DNA from: Sphingobacterium multivorum
GTDB taxonomy: Bacteria > Bacteroidota > Bacteroidia > Sphingobacteriales > Sphingobacteriaceae
DNA length: 64,000 nucleotides
Direction: 5' to 3'
Assembly: GCF_039511225.1 (NCBI RefSeq)
Contig: NZ_CP154261.1
Location: forward strand, 4,526,001 to 4,590,000
A model generated the notes under the pieces. That model worked only from the letters and a program-made list of their open reading frames with translations. It was not told the origin of the DNA and did not search any database. Positions 17,840 to 27,135 of the stretch are shown here, one piece after another. The position numbers were made by a program, and so were the translations under genes. Each line of letters starts with the position of its first letter. Position 1 is the first letter of the stretch.

Positions 17840-19672
17840 TTATTGGCTTTCGAGACTTTCCATAAACGCAATAATATCTTTCATTTCCTTCTCACTCAAA
17901 TGCAAATTTTCATCTGACAATGTCTGATTGGATAATTTGATCCCCAATCCTGCCCCACCCCCATTATTATAAAATTCCATGACCTCATCCAACGTCCGAT
18001 AGATCCCATTGTGCATATAGGGAGCCGTTTTCCTTACATTCCGGACAGAAGGTATTTTAAAAGCATATTTATAAGAATCAACACCAATGATATCATAGTA
18101 GCCTAAATCCGAATCCAGCACAGAATCTTTCATGGATTTTGGAACTCCTAGGACTTCGACTTCGCTCTGAATAAATTTGGGCGGTGTAACACCGTTGAAT
18201 AAAGGCAGGAAATGACAGGTCGCACATTTTCCCTTGCCCATAAATAAATTAAACCCATCCACTTCCGATTTGGACAATGCGTTCTTATCCCCACGCATAT
18301 AATCATCAAATCGGCTATTGATTTTGGTCAGGCCACGAATATAGGAAGCAATTGCATTGCTTACCTGCTCTGCTGAGATTGGGCCATCCGCTGTATTGAA
18401 TGCTTTATTAAATAATGATCGATAGATTTTATCCGAAGAGACATATTGAACGATATCAGTTACCGAGCCGTCCATTTCCTGCTTATTACCAATGACATCG
18501 TATATCTGATCTTCCAGCGTCAACGAACGCATATCATAGAAGTAGTTGGACTGTAAGGCCGCATTGAGCAAAGTAGGCGTATTACGTTTGAGCAAACGTC
18601 CCGAACCATGAATGTCCACTTGCAAGTTCAACCCATCTGTAAATGCGAGGTCCGGATGATGGCATGAAGCGCAACTTCTGGTATGTGTTCCTGACAAAGC
18701 AACATCATAAAATAATTTCTCTCCCAGTACGGCCTTTTCATTGCTGAAGTGAAATTTTGGTCCCGGGCTAAAGGCATCTACATTAAATGCATTCAGATCA
18801 AACATCGTATTGACGTCTTGCCGAAGCATTCGATTGTATCTGATTTTAGGGCCAGGCAGATTACGTTCCAACTGTGCTATCCCTGTACTGATGTTGTTGG
18901 CAAATTGGGTAATGAATTGCGCTCTATCGAACGATTCAAATTCCGCGTGTTGTTGCAAATATTTGATCGCCCCTTTAAGCATCAATGGTAGCGTTTCTTT
19001 TCTACCTTCATATTGCAAAAGAATTTGCTGTAGGCTGCCTAACGCCATAGAAGACTCGATCATACTATTTCGAGAAAGTGCATTATCAAATCCGGTAATC
19101 CCCAAAGATATAATCCGAAATACTTCAAGTTTCGAAGCATCCAAAATGCGCCAATCCTCCAATTGATGATCTTCAAAATAGGAAATCAAATAATCCGTAT
19201 TGGTTATCAAATGTTCGATTTCACGAATTAGCTTTTGCCTATTGCTATTATCGTAAGTGGGATAGATAAGCTCTTCAATCACCTGCAATCCAATAGGCTC
19301 CACCCCTCTAGCCAAAGAGGGATCCAACAAATCCGCATTTTCAACTTCCTCCACCGGAGGTCCATTTAACCTTCTGGATAGATCTGCAGTAAAATACTCC
19401 GAAGCCCATTCAAATTTTTTAAAAAGTAGCCTTGTCGTCAAAAAGGCTCTTCTGAGACGTAGCGTATCCACCATACCTTTCTGTACTTCGGCCAGCAGCG
19501 TATCCTTGATATATGTCTTAAAAGAAAGCATCTGACCCAGTACTTCTTTCTGAATCAGATGCTCTCGGGCATTGCCTTCTTTTTGTTTTGTATAAACAGG
19601 CTGCCCTGTAGTAAATCCGAGGGTAAATACTATTGCAACCAATAAGATAAAAACGACAACCTTTTTACACAT
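17840..19672 (-). CDS. Di-haem cytochrome-c peroxidase (MauG/CcpA family) with N-terminal extension
   Basis: 610 residues with a signal peptide. Two c-type haem motifs are present: CASCH at residues 334-338 and CATCH at 483-487, followed by the usual peroxidase C-terminus (APYMHNGIYRTLDEVMEFYN). The catalytic part (about 300-610) would reduce H2O2, or oxidise a partner, in the periplasm. Residues 30-290 form a helical extension without a recognised motif, which makes the protein almost twice the usual length. It lies 34 bp downstream of the phosphoesterase gene and is probably its operon partner. Confidence 0.88.
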   Translation of the reverse strand: MCKKVVVFILLVAIVFTLGFTTGQPVYTKQKEGNAREHLIQKEVLGQMLSFKTYIKDTLLAEVQKGMVDTLRLRRAFLTTRLLFKKFEWASEYFTADLSRRLNGPPVEEVENADLLDPSLARGVEPIGLQVIEELIYPTYDNSNRQKLIREIEHLITNTDYLISYFEDHQLEDWRILDASKLEVFRIISLGITGFDNALSRNSMIESSMALGSLQQILLQYEGRKETLPLMLKGAIKYLQQHAEFESFDRAQFITQFANNISTGIAQLERNLPGPKIRYNRMLRQDVNTMFDLNAFNVDAFSPGPKFHFSNEKAVLGEKLFYDVALSGTHTRSCASCHHPDLAFTDGLNLQVDIHGSGRLLKRNTPTLLNAALQSNYFYDMRSLTLEDQIYDVIGNKQEMDGSVTDIVQYVSSDKIYRSLFNKAFNTADGPISAEQVSNAIASYIRGLTKINSRFDDYMRGDKNALSKSEVDGFNLFMGKGKCATCHFLPLFNGVTPPKFIQSEVEVLGVPKSMKDSVLDSDLGYYDIIGVDSYKYAFKIPSVRNVRKTAPYMHNGIYRTLDEVMEFYNNGGGAGLGIKLSNQTLSDENLHLSEKEMKDIIAFMESLESQ

Positions 19673-19706
19673 AGTTCAATTTCCTATCTCTCGATATAAA
19701 AACCGA

Positions 19707-21053
19707 CTATTTGAAAACGAGCGCATTTCTAAAGGGATTTGCTTTTTTATCCCTTTCAGCAAGAGGCTCTATTCCCCAGCGTTTTTCTATAAATGAAAGG
19801 ATGCTCACTGTCTCATACGGCGTATGATCCACTACACCACGCTTAGCAAATGGTCCAATGACAATTGCCGGGATTCGGCTACCAGGTCCCCAGCGGTCAA
19901 CGACGGGTGGGTTAACATGGTCAAAAAAGCCACCAAATTCATCGTAGGTCAAAATCACCAACGCATCTTTTGCATTCGGTCCCTCCAATACAGCATTGAT
20001 CAAATTAACAGCAAGTTGCTCTGATGAATAGACTGCCGAACTTCCAGGATGCTCATCATTGCCACCACCTGGTTTAACAAAAGATACACTAGGAAGCGTT
20101 CCTTCTTTTGCGGCCTTGATAAAATCGTTTTGATCCTTCATGTGTTGTCGTCCTTCCTTACCATCCTCATAATTAGCAAAATATAAAAAAGGCTCATGAT
20201 TGTAGGCAAAATTATTTTTACGTCCGGCAACAGCGTCATCCCAGCCTTCTGAATACCAAGCCCAACTTACATTTTTCGCTGTCAAGCGATCGCCAATGGT
20301 CGGCATAGTCTGAGAAGGTAATAATTTGGAAGTATCAGATTTCGCGGGATAAGGTTTGTTGCGAGAAAGCACATGATTGATTGCATAACCATCTGGCGTA
20401 ACTACACCATCTTTAATCATCTTTCCATTTGCATCGAGTTTAGCAACCATTGAGCTTGGTGCATCAGGCCAAACAGGAATAGCTGCGGAAATCATATAAA
20501 TATGATTTAAATAGGATCCGCCGAATACACTCTGAAAGAAATTATCACATAATGTATAGGCTTTGGCAAACGGATACAAAGGTAGCTTCTCTGTATTGTA
20601 ATAGCCCATCGCTAAACCTTTGGAATCATTATAGAGTGCAAATTTATCCATCTTTCCACCATTGATCTGCAATTGATTATGATAAAACCGATGTGTAACA
20701 TCGGGCGTCGCCTTATCCGAAGGTACATATTGGTCTATATTAAAAAATTGATTGGGTAGATTGGTTGGAAAGGAATTGTTACGTGGAATTTCGGGGAGGT
20801 ATTGGTAGGCTTTACCATTCTCGTCTACCTGTAAAAAATCACCCTTTCTGACATTCGCTATGCCATTGGCTCCCTTGAATTCGCCATAAAGATTGTCAAA
20901 ACTATGGTTTTCCATATAAATAACAACCACATGGTTAATTTTTTTGATACCTTCATCAAAGGGAATCTCTTGGTGTCGGGCGTTTTTGGTAACTCCGCAA
21001 CTGCTGATACTCAAAACTCCAAGAGACAAATAAAGTAAGTGTTGTAACCGCAT
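19707..21053 (-). CDS. Phosphoesterase family lipoprotein (phospholipase C / acid phosphatase-like)
   Basis: 448 residues. A lipoprotein signal peptide ends at LSISSC (Cys19). The [16 protein letters not shown] motif with the metal-binding Glu-Asn and [15 protein letters not shown] near the C-terminus are hallmarks of the PF04185 phosphoesterase family. It should cleave phosphate esters at the cell surface or in the periplasm; the substrate is unknown. A -7-like box TAAGTTTG is on the minus strand at 21094-21101. The peroxidase gene follows after 34 bp. Confidence 0.87.
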   Translation of the reverse strand: MRLQHLLYLSLGVLSISSCGVTKNARHQEIPFDEGIKKINHVVVIYMENHSFDNLYGEFKGANGIANVRKGDFLQVDENGKAYQYLPEIPRNNSFPTNLPNQFFNIDQYVPSDKATPDVTHRFYHNQLQINGGKMDKFALYNDSKGLAMGYYNTEKLPLYPFAKAYTLCDNFFQSVFGGSYLNHIYMISAAIPVWPDAPSSMVAKLDANGKMIKDGVVTPDGYAINHVLSRNKPYPAKSDTSKLLPSQTMPTIGDRLTAKNVSWAWYSEGWDDAVAGRKNNFAYNHEPFLYFANYEDGKEGRQHMKDQNDFIKAAKEGTLPSVSFVKPGGGNDEHPGSSAVYSSEQLAVNLINAVLEGPNAKDALVILTYDEFGGFFDHVNPPVVDRWGPGSRIPAIVIGPFAKRGVVDHTPYETVSILSFIEKRWGIEPLAERDKKANPFRNALVFK

Positions 21054-21093
21054 CCTGTCTTCTTTTTAGTAGGTTAGACTGTAATTTCTAGAA

Positions 21094-21101
21094 CAAACTT
21101 A
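21094..21101 (-). promoter_or_regulatory. Candidate -7 element of the phosphoesterase/peroxidase operon
   Basis: TAAGTTTG on the minus strand matches TAnnTTTG, about 41 bp before the start codon. No clear -33 TTG was found at 17-23 bp. Confidence 0.35.
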
Positions 21102-21211
21102 CAATTATTATCGTTTTCATAACCTATAATCAAAGGGATTTGCTACCAACGTATCAGGTTCTTTACAGGCATCCTCCCTCTTATCACTAAAAGTAAAGGC
21201 GTGTTTACATA

Positions 21212-21595
21212 CTAGGTCGTTGCTTCCAGTTCCCCATTCTTGGTATAAAGCTTACTTCGGTAAGTTATACCCCATTTAGTAATCTCATCGATGATTGGGC
21301 CCAAAGTTTTTCCGCATTCGGTCAATTCATACTCCACCGTCAGAGGTTTGGTATTTAATACTGTTCTTCTGATCAGCTGGTTCATTTCTAAATCCTGCAG
21401 TTCTTTAGACAACATCTTCGCACCTATCCCCTCAACTTCGCGCAGCAGTTCCATAAAACGTAATTTCTCAACCAACAATAAGGTACCTATAATATGAAAT
21501 TTCCATTTTCCGGCCAAAATCTCCATGGTATCGTTAATGGCCAACACACGTGTTTTGCATGCACCTGACGACGTTAAAGTTGCTTCCTTTTTCAT
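21212..21595 (-). CDS. HxlR family transcriptional regulator
   Basis: 127 residues, normal length. The winged-helix core AGKWKFHIIGTLLLVEKLRFMELLREVEG..AKMLSKELQDLE is the HxlR signature. A Cys near the N-terminus (ACKTRVLAIND) is common in redox-responsive members, so electrophile or oxidant sensing is possible. It is divergent from the yceI-like gene, which is its likely target. Confidence 0.9.
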   Translation of the reverse strand: MKKEATLTSSGACKTRVLAINDTMEILAGKWKFHIIGTLLLVEKLRFMELLREVEGIGAKMLSKELQDLEMNQLIRRTVLNTKPLTVEYELTECGKTLGPIIDEITKWGITYRSKLYTKNGELEATT

Positions 21596-21764
21596 TACAT
21601 TATTTTTTTATTCATGTACGCTCTACCCTCACTGGCTTCCTTATCCCCTATGCGATCAACGATAAATGAACACACAAGCAAAGCTTGGTGCCACTGACAT
21701 GATTTCTTTATTCTTACAAAAATACGCATTTATAAAGTTACAGACCACTATCTTTTTGGAAAGT

Positions 21765-21782
21765 AGTTTCTTTAAGGAAACT
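21765..21782. promoter_or_regulatory. Inverted repeat upstream of yceI, candidate operator
   Basis: AGTTTC (21765-21770) and GAAACT (21777-21782) are separated by TTTAAG. It sits about 28 bp upstream of the -7 box of the yceI-like gene, where a repressor such as the divergent HxlR would bind. Short arms make this tentative. Confidence 0.35.
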
Positions 21783-21809
21783 GATACCAAAAATAAACTA
21801 TCTATCATC

Positions 21810-21817
21810 TACCTTTG
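21810..21817 (+). promoter_or_regulatory. Candidate -7 promoter element of the yceI-like gene
   Basis: TACCTTTG matches TAnnTTTG and would give a leader of about 85 nt. Confidence 0.4.
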
Positions 21818-21908
21818 TATCGACAACATCAGGAGCTGCAAATTGGCACAGTTGATGCGGCAAAAAATATAAAGTGTAAAAAACATATAAAAAATAAAAC
21901 GATTAAAA

Positions 21909-22592
21909 ATGAAAAAGCAATTAATCTCGGGTTTAGCCCTTATCCTGTTGTTAGCTTCTTGTCAAAATACAAATGGCGACAAAGCAACAACAACAACTGC
22001 TCAGGAAGTAACTGAACAAAAAGGACAGACTTACACTGTTGAAGCAGATAAAAGCTCATTAAAATGGACTGGTTACCATAAAGGCGGTTTAAACCCAAGA
22101 TATGGTGTTTTGAAAAGCGAAGGAACACTTTCAGCTGAAAATAATACAGTTACTGGTGGTACTTTCACTATTGATGTCAATTCTATTCTGACAGATACAG
22201 CTTCTGTAGATCCTGCAACATCTGGTGGTAAAAAATCATCAGATTTGGATGCACATTTAAAAAGTGCTGATTTCTTTGACGTAGCAAAATATCCAACTGC
22301 AAAATTCGAAATCACCAAAGTTGGCCCATTCGATGCAGCGCAAGGAAAAAGTGTTGTTGCTGATGCGACAAATACAGTTAGTGGTAACTTAACCATCAAA
22401 GATAAAACGGTGAATGTAACTTTCCCTGCAAAAATCACTTTCAATGGTGATGAAGTAACATTCTACTCTAAATTTACGATCCAAAGACAAGATTGGGGTC
22501 TTACATACGGTACAGAAGGTAACCCTCAAGATTGGATGATCGCACAAAACGTTGACATTGAACTTAACGTCACTGCAAAAAATGCGAAATAG
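21909..22592 (+). CDS. YceI family lipoprotein
   Basis: 227 residues. The signal peptide ends at LLLASC, so it is a lipoprotein. The lipocalin-like YceI barrel begins with YTVEADKSSLKWTGYH and includes DLDAHLKSADFFDVAKYPTA, the family's most conserved segment. YceI proteins bind isoprenoid-type lipids in the periplasm; the physiological role is not settled. It is likely controlled by the divergent HxlR regulator. Confidence 0.9.
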   Translation: MKKQLISGLALILLLASCQNTNGDKATTTTAQEVTEQKGQTYTVEADKSSLKWTGYHKGGLNPRYGVLKSEGTLSAENNTVTGGTFTIDVNSILTDTASVDPATSGGKKSSDLDAHLKSADFFDVAKYPTAKFEITKVGPFDAAQGKSVVADATNTVSGNLTIKDKTVNVTFPAKITFNGDEVTFYSKFTIQRQDWGLTYGTEGNPQDWMIAQNVDIELNVTAKNAK

Positions 22593-22619
22593 ATTTCGAT
22601 AGCGCTTCGTCGCTCTTAG

Positions 22620-22662
22620 CAAATAGATTAATCGGGTAAACTCTACTTGATTAATCTATTTG
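22620..22662. terminator. Bidirectional terminator hairpin
   Basis: 14-bp perfect arms (CAAATAGATTAATC at 22620-22633 and its complement at 22649-22662) with a 15-nt loop, between the convergent yceI-like and TPR-HTH genes. Confidence 0.7.
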
Positions 22663-22726
22663 ATTTAAATAGCCTCCAAATACGAGATCATCTTTATTCA
22701 AGACATGGATCAAATGTGAATCTCCA

Positions 22727-24454
22727 TTACTTTTCGGTTTGCTCTAATTTTTTCTTCAACCGTTGTTTTGCCTTACGAACGGCTTCCACCGAAACACACA
22801 GCAATTCACTCATACTCGCATTACTTAAATCCAATTTGAGCAGCGCTAATATCTTAAGATCATTCTCGGTAACCTTTGGATAAGTTTGCCGCATTTGTGT
22901 CAGATAAGCTGGATACACTTTGTTAAAAACATGTTTGAATTTTTGCCACCGCTCATCTGTCATAATGTGTTGCTGCAAAAGCGCATTCAAATTATCCGTA
23001 ACCTGCGTGATGTACGCCGGATCAGATTCGGAAATCGTCGCCACCTCCTGCCTAAGTTGCTGGATAACGACATCATTCTGGCGGATGGTGGCTGTAAATT
23101 CAGTCAAAGAGTTTCGTAAAATCATTAGCTCCTGATCTAGCAATTGTTTTTCATAGGCAAGCGCAAGTTGGTCTTTTTCTAGTAAAGTATTCCGCATCTG
23201 AATTTTAATTTTCGACTTATTGACCAACAACACAATTATGGCAAAAATCAAGATAAGAACAATGCCTATAAACTGATACATCCGTTTTGTCCGAATCCGT
23301 TTTTCTTCAGTAGCCTGTATAGTCCGATTGTATTTTTCAGACTCCCTTTGCCACAGCATTTTCTGTATCTCTTTATCATTCATCCTTTTTTCCAACGAAT
23401 CTTTCAACATCAGATACAAATGCAATTGCTTAAGCTCCTCCCCTCCACGTCCTAACCCCCGCATGATGTTAGACTTGGATTTTGCTAATTCTACTTTATA
23501 TTTTAAAAAATAGGGCTTATCTTCCATCAAACGCTCACAGGTCATCACATATTGCTCGGCCAATTTCCACTCTTTTCGTTCGATATACCAATTTGCTAAA
23601 TTGAGATTTGCACGCATCGCATCTTTCCGCTCATTATAACGCATAGAAAGCTCAATATTTTTCTTAACTAACGCAATAGCTTTTTCCTTTTCACCTTTTC
23701 GCCATGCATGATCTGCTAGATTACCCGAAATGATACCAATCCAAACCGAATCTTTCGCCAATTTAGCCTCACCCATTGCGTGATTCAAATAGGTAAAAGC
23801 TTGGTGATCGAGCGAGTCCTTTGCCAGATATACCGCAATGGAATTGATCAGATCGATACGCTCCCGTGAAGCAGACTTTGTAAAAGGTAGCGCTTCCTTT
23901 AAATAAACAACAGCATTTGCCTGTTCACCAATGTAGCTGTAGAAACTCGCCATAAATTGGTAATGCTTGACTACCAAAGGGATTTTTTTGACAGTAACTT
24001 TAGATTTTAAATCATTCGCTCGTAAAAAGAACGGAAATGCTTCCTTTACCCGTCTATAGATAAAGTTGTAATATCCTTCACGGGCACAACCCAACATTTC
24101 TAATTCAGGATCCGGATGTACACGGAGCAACTGCTCAGCCAAACGATAATAGCGCTCAGATGATGAATTTATGCGATCAAACGCAATTGAGAAACCGTCA
24201 GCCATACGCATATAATAAGCCCATTTTAAAGCAACACTTCTTTTTTTGTCTGCCAATTCCAAAAATGGCGCCAAGGCATTTTTCAATTTTATCGTATCAC
24301 CATCAAACCTAATAGGCAACTGAAGAGCAGCTTCCAGTTGGACAACAGGGTTTTCAATTGCAGCTATTTCCACTACAGATTGCCCACATACATGATTAAA
24401 GTTGCTTGACAATACCAAAGAAACGAATACAAAAAAATAAAATATGGTCTTCAT
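22727..24454 (-). CDS. TPR / transmembrane / LuxR-like HTH regulator
   Basis: 575 residues. A signal peptide (to about residue 25) is followed by periplasmic TPR-like helical repeats (about 60-350). One membrane segment lies at about 394-414 (FIGIVLILIFAIIVLLV). A cytoplasmic coiled coil comes next, then a C-terminal HTH of LuxR type (about 530-570: NDLKILALLKLDLSNASMSE, then the recognition helix in SVEAVRKAKQRLKKKL). Such proteins are common in Bacteroidota and are thought to be membrane-bound one-component regulators; the signal is unknown. The divergent region upstream contains two strong palindromes that may be its binding sites. Confidence 0.85.
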   Translation of the reverse strand: MKTIFYFFVFVSLVLSSNFNHVCGQSVVEIAAIENPVVQLEAALQLPIRFDGDTIKLKNALAPFLELADKKRSVALKWAYYMRMADGFSIAFDRINSSSERYYRLAEQLLRVHPDPELEMLGCAREGYYNFIYRRVKEAFPFFLRANDLKSKVTVKKIPLVVKHYQFMASFYSYIGEQANAVVYLKEALPFTKSASRERIDLINSIAVYLAKDSLDHQAFTYLNHAMGEAKLAKDSVWIGIISGNLADHAWRKGEKEKAIALVKKNIELSMRYNERKDAMRANLNLANWYIERKEWKLAEQYVMTCERLMEDKPYFLKYKVELAKSKSNIMRGLGRGGEELKQLHLYLMLKDSLEKRMNDKEIQKMLWQRESEKYNRTIQATEEKRIRTKRMYQFIGIVLILIFAIIVLLVNKSKIKIQMRNTLLEKDQLALAYEKQLLDQELMILRNSLTEFTATIRQNDVVIQQLRQEVATISESDPAYITQVTDNLNALLQQHIMTDERWQKFKHVFNKVYPAYLTQMRQTYPKVTENDLKILALLKLDLSNASMSELLCVSVEAVRKAKQRLKKKLEQTEK

Positions 24455-24507
24455 GCTTGAAAAAGGTCAATTTCAACGTTCTGTCTGCCTATTGGCATAA
24501 CCGATAA

Positions 24508-24536
24508 ATTAATTTCAACAATTCTGTGAAATTAAT
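24508..24536. promoter_or_regulatory. Inverted repeat upstream of the TPR-HTH gene
   Basis: Perfect 10-bp arms ATTAATTTCA (24508-24517) and its complement (24527-24536), 9-nt spacer, 54-82 bp upstream of the start codon. Candidate operator. Confidence 0.45.
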
Positions 24537-24603
24537 ACGCAAAATCCTCCGAGAAAATGGTTAATACTGACTTATTGTTCGTAAATCGGATCGCCGACTT
24601 GCG

Positions 24604-24626
24604 GTTATAAATATAATATTTATAAC
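24604..24626. promoter_or_regulatory. 23-bp AT-rich palindrome in the divergent promoter region
   Basis: Arms GTTATAAATAT (24604-24614) and its complement (24616-24626) around a single A. It is AT-rich but perfect, and lies between the TPR-HTH gene and the GNAT gene. Confidence 0.4.
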
Positions 24627-24665
24627 TTTAACACAATTACACGTTTTCATTAAAATTTCGCCTTC

Positions 24666-24695
24666 TTTTGATACCACTGCAACCCATTAGGTTTG
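24666..24695 (+). promoter_or_regulatory. Promoter of the GNAT gene at 24733
   Basis: TTTTG (24666-24670), a 17-nt spacer and TAGGTTTG (24688-24695) fit the Bacteroidota consensus. The predicted leader is about 30 nt. Confidence 0.5.
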
Positions 24696-24732
24696 GCATA
24701 TCAAGCCTTTTATTCAACACTTTTCACAAAAG

Positions 24733-25224
24733 ATGAACAAAATCCAAACAAAAACAATGGGATTGACTCTCCGAAAAGGAGTATTGCGAGATCTGCAAGA
24801 AATGTTAAACCTATTTTCTGAAACTATTGCGACTGTATGCGCAGATGATTATAATAACGAGCAAATTGCAGCATGGGTATCGTCCGTCAATAATCATGGC
24901 CGTTGGCATCGGCTAATCGAAGATCAGTATTTTATTGTAGCTATGCTAAATCAGAAAATGGTTGGGTTCGCTTCCCTCAACCATGGAAACTATGTCGATG
25001 TCATGTATGTCCATAAAGATTTTCAACGCCAAGGGATTGCTCAAAAACTTTATACTACATTGGAAGATGAAGCAAGAAGACAAGAAAGAACTTTGGTGAC
25101 TGCTGATGTAAGTAAAACCGCGAAACCCTTTTTTGAGGCAAATGGATTTAAAGTTATCGCTGAGCAGATACAAATAAGAACTGAAGTCGAAATACCAAAT
25201 TATACCATGAAAAAAGATCTTTAG
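24733..25224 (+). CDS. GNAT family N-acetyltransferase
   Basis: 163 residues. The acetyl-CoA motif is VMYVHKDFQRQGIAQKLYTTLE (Q/RxxGxA), followed by the KPFFEANGFKVI element. It resembles YafP-like acetyltransferases. The upstream ATG at 24733 and one eight codons later are both possible; the first fits the promoter. It is convergent with the DUF2931 gene, with 15 bp between stops. Confidence 0.88.
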   Translation: MNKIQTKTMGLTLRKGVLRDLQEMLNLFSETIATVCADDYNNEQIAAWVSSVNNHGRWHRLIEDQYFIVAMLNQKMVGFASLNHGNYVDVMYVHKDFQRQGIAQKLYTTLEDEARRQERTLVTADVSKTAKPFFEANGFKVIAEQIQIRTEVEIPNYTMKKDL

Positions 25225-25239
25225 ATTCACTTCCAAATT

Positions 25240-26769
25240 TTAGAAATGCTCCCCATAGTCGATTACCTCAGTTTTCAAAAGCAGCTTACTTTCACTATCA
25301 GTTCTTAATGTCGCTGTTGCTATGTTAGTCTTTGTGTCAACACTGAACTCCAGCATAGCCCCAACGTCCTTTTTGTCATTAAAAAATGAAGCGAAATTCT
25401 TAAATGTCTCAGTTTCATCAAACAAAAACCGCGCAGCACATCGGTTATTATGCTGATCATACCATTTGATGTACACATCTTTGGGAATACCTCGAGATGC
25501 CATGTCCATATCCCGAAGGCGCTCATCAAAGACAAAACGTTCGGAATTATAAAATTCAAAGTCCGCATCAAATGCTTTTATGTCAGAAGACAATACAAAT
25601 TTAGGCTGTACAGGATAACGTTGCCGTAATTTATCCCAGTAGCCATAGGGAATAGGTTTATTTGCAATGGCTTGTTGAACATCCGAAGGAATAATCGATG
25701 TATCGGACAATACTTGATCGCGCCATTCCTGATTAAAGACATTACCGTAAGCTCCATTATCTTTGGATGTATCCGTAGCATGGATCACTACTTTTTCGGC
25801 TTGATAACGACCAATTTCGACCTGACGACGTCCTGTCCCACTGGCCCATACCACAAGTACACCGCCAGGAGCAAAACCCAAAATAATCTTATTATAATGT
25901 TCATCATTAGTTTTGATCGCTCCTTTTTCTTGGTATGGTGTACTGAACAACCTCCGCAATTTACTATAATCAATCGGACCGTTCATGCGATAAAAAACAT
26001 CTTCAGCAAAGGAATACCAAGTAATGTCTAATGCCTTAGGCAATGACATCACCTGCTCATATGTACCGCCTCCAGCTTGTCCCCACACGGCGTTATAATT
26101 TACGATATTGCCTTCACTAAATGTAAATTCATAATCTTCATCTTTCGGAAAAATAAAACGGCCACTATATAACTGGACGGGATAAGCTGCTGGATTACTC
26201 ATCGCACAGAACCATTTATAGCGCCCTTCTCTGATATTATCTTCTTGTGTTAGGCGTTCTTCCCTGAGGTCATTAAACTCACGTATTGTCGTTGAGAACG
26301 CGAATATAATCGGTAGTAAAATAAGATATCCAAGCAAAGTCGGAACCAAATATTTCCAGGATTTTATTGCCCATGTGATAATCACGCTACTAAAGAATGT
26401 CAGGAAAATACTGAGTGTTAAAATCAAGGGAAACATTTCCTTAATCACTCCCCCTAGATCTGCATAAAGCCGATGCTCGTATTCATCACCCAAGGTTGAT
26501 AAAAAAAGAAGTACCGGAAGCAATAAAGAAAATAAGCAATAAAAAAGAAAACCGTAGCCAAGTTCAAAAGCGAATTTTGGTTTCTCTAAGACCTTTAACT
26601 TCTTCCGAAAGAAATTAAAATGGAAATAAACCAAAGCGATAACAATAAAATAAGGCGAACAGCAAAATGCGGCATAAACCATATTTAGATCTGCATTCTG
26701 TACAAGTAAGGTCGCAATTAGGCTGATGATAGAAACCAAAAAAGCAGAAACTGTCGCTCTTAAAATCAT
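25240..26769 (-). CDS. Membrane protein with C-terminal DUF2931 domain
   Basis: 509 residues. The N-terminal about 170 residues contain four to five membrane segments. The soluble remainder reads like DUF2931: LPKALDITWYSFAEDVFYRMN, then NKIILGFAPGGVLVVWASG and EIGRYQAE. DUF2931 proteins are Bacteroidota/Proteobacteria surface proteins of unknown function, usually without a membrane domain, so the fusion is less common. A weak -7-like box TATTTTTG lies on the minus strand at 26832-26839. Confidence 0.72.
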   Translation of the reverse strand: MILRATVSAFLVSIISLIATLLVQNADLNMVYAAFCCSPYFIVIALVYFHFNFFRKKLKVLEKPKFAFELGYGFLFYCLFSLLLPVLLFLSTLGDEYEHRLYADLGGVIKEMFPLILTLSIFLTFFSSVIITWAIKSWKYLVPTLLGYLILLPIIFAFSTTIREFNDLREERLTQEDNIREGRYKWFCAMSNPAAYPVQLYSGRFIFPKDEDYEFTFSEGNIVNYNAVWGQAGGGTYEQVMSLPKALDITWYSFAEDVFYRMNGPIDYSKLRRLFSTPYQEKGAIKTNDEHYNKIILGFAPGGVLVVWASGTGRRQVEIGRYQAEKVVIHATDTSKDNGAYGNVFNQEWRDQVLSDTSIIPSDVQQAIANKPIPYGYWDKLRQRYPVQPKFVLSSDIKAFDADFEFYNSERFVFDERLRDMDMASRGIPKDVYIKWYDQHNNRCAARFLFDETETFKNFASFFNDKKDVGAMLEFSVDTKTNIATATLRTDSESKLLLKTEVIDYGEHF

Positions 26770-27135
26770 TATAATTTGTTTTTAATCCAAAAAAAGCTGC
26801 CGAAAGCCGTATAACTGACAACAACACGATTCAAAAATAACAAGAAATGTCTTATGAATATAAGCCGATCAATATTCAAATACATTGATCAACTATTCGA
26901 TCCAACGTGGACAATATATTTTTTTCACAAGAAGTATTTAATTAACTGTTATCCGTTTTCGTCAGGATCGATACATTGAGCCATTTCATATTACATTCAA
27001 TAAACGCTCGACTTTATCCCCTCTTCAGCGAGATATCGCTCGTTATAGTAAAATTTCTTCGAAAAAAAATACGATCAAAAGCCCTTTGACGAAAATCATT
27101 TAAGTTTGCTAACTTCGCTTTTATTCTTCAAAAAA
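26770..27135. other. Divergent intergenic region (366 bp)
   Basis: It separates the DUF2931 gene from a GNAT gene. Candidate -7 boxes are at 26832-26839 (minus, TATTTTTG) and 27101-27108 (plus, TAAGTTTG). No repeat, RNA gene or ORF of note was seen. Confidence 0.4.

Larger units (their letters stand above)
21596..21908. other. Divergent hxlR/yceI intergenic region (313 bp)
   Basis: It holds a -7-like box for the yceI gene (TACCTTTG, 21810-21817) and an inverted repeat AGTTTC-N6-GAAACT (21765-21782) just upstream, near the -33 position. No coding signal beyond chance frames. Confidence 0.5.

Noticed and set aside
21251-21264. CTTAC-TTCG-GTAAG hairpin with a UUCG-type tetraloop
   Set aside because: It lies within the hxlR coding region and only the antisense strand would have the stable loop; the codons are normal, so it is probably chance.
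22073-22444. 123-codon minus-strand frame opposite yceI
   Set aside because: Antisense shadow of a well-supported lipoprotein gene.
27106-27135. Upstream TTG extension of the GNAT gene
   Set aside because: It overlaps a -7-like promoter box (27101-27108) and adds non-conserved residues; ATG 27136 is the better start.
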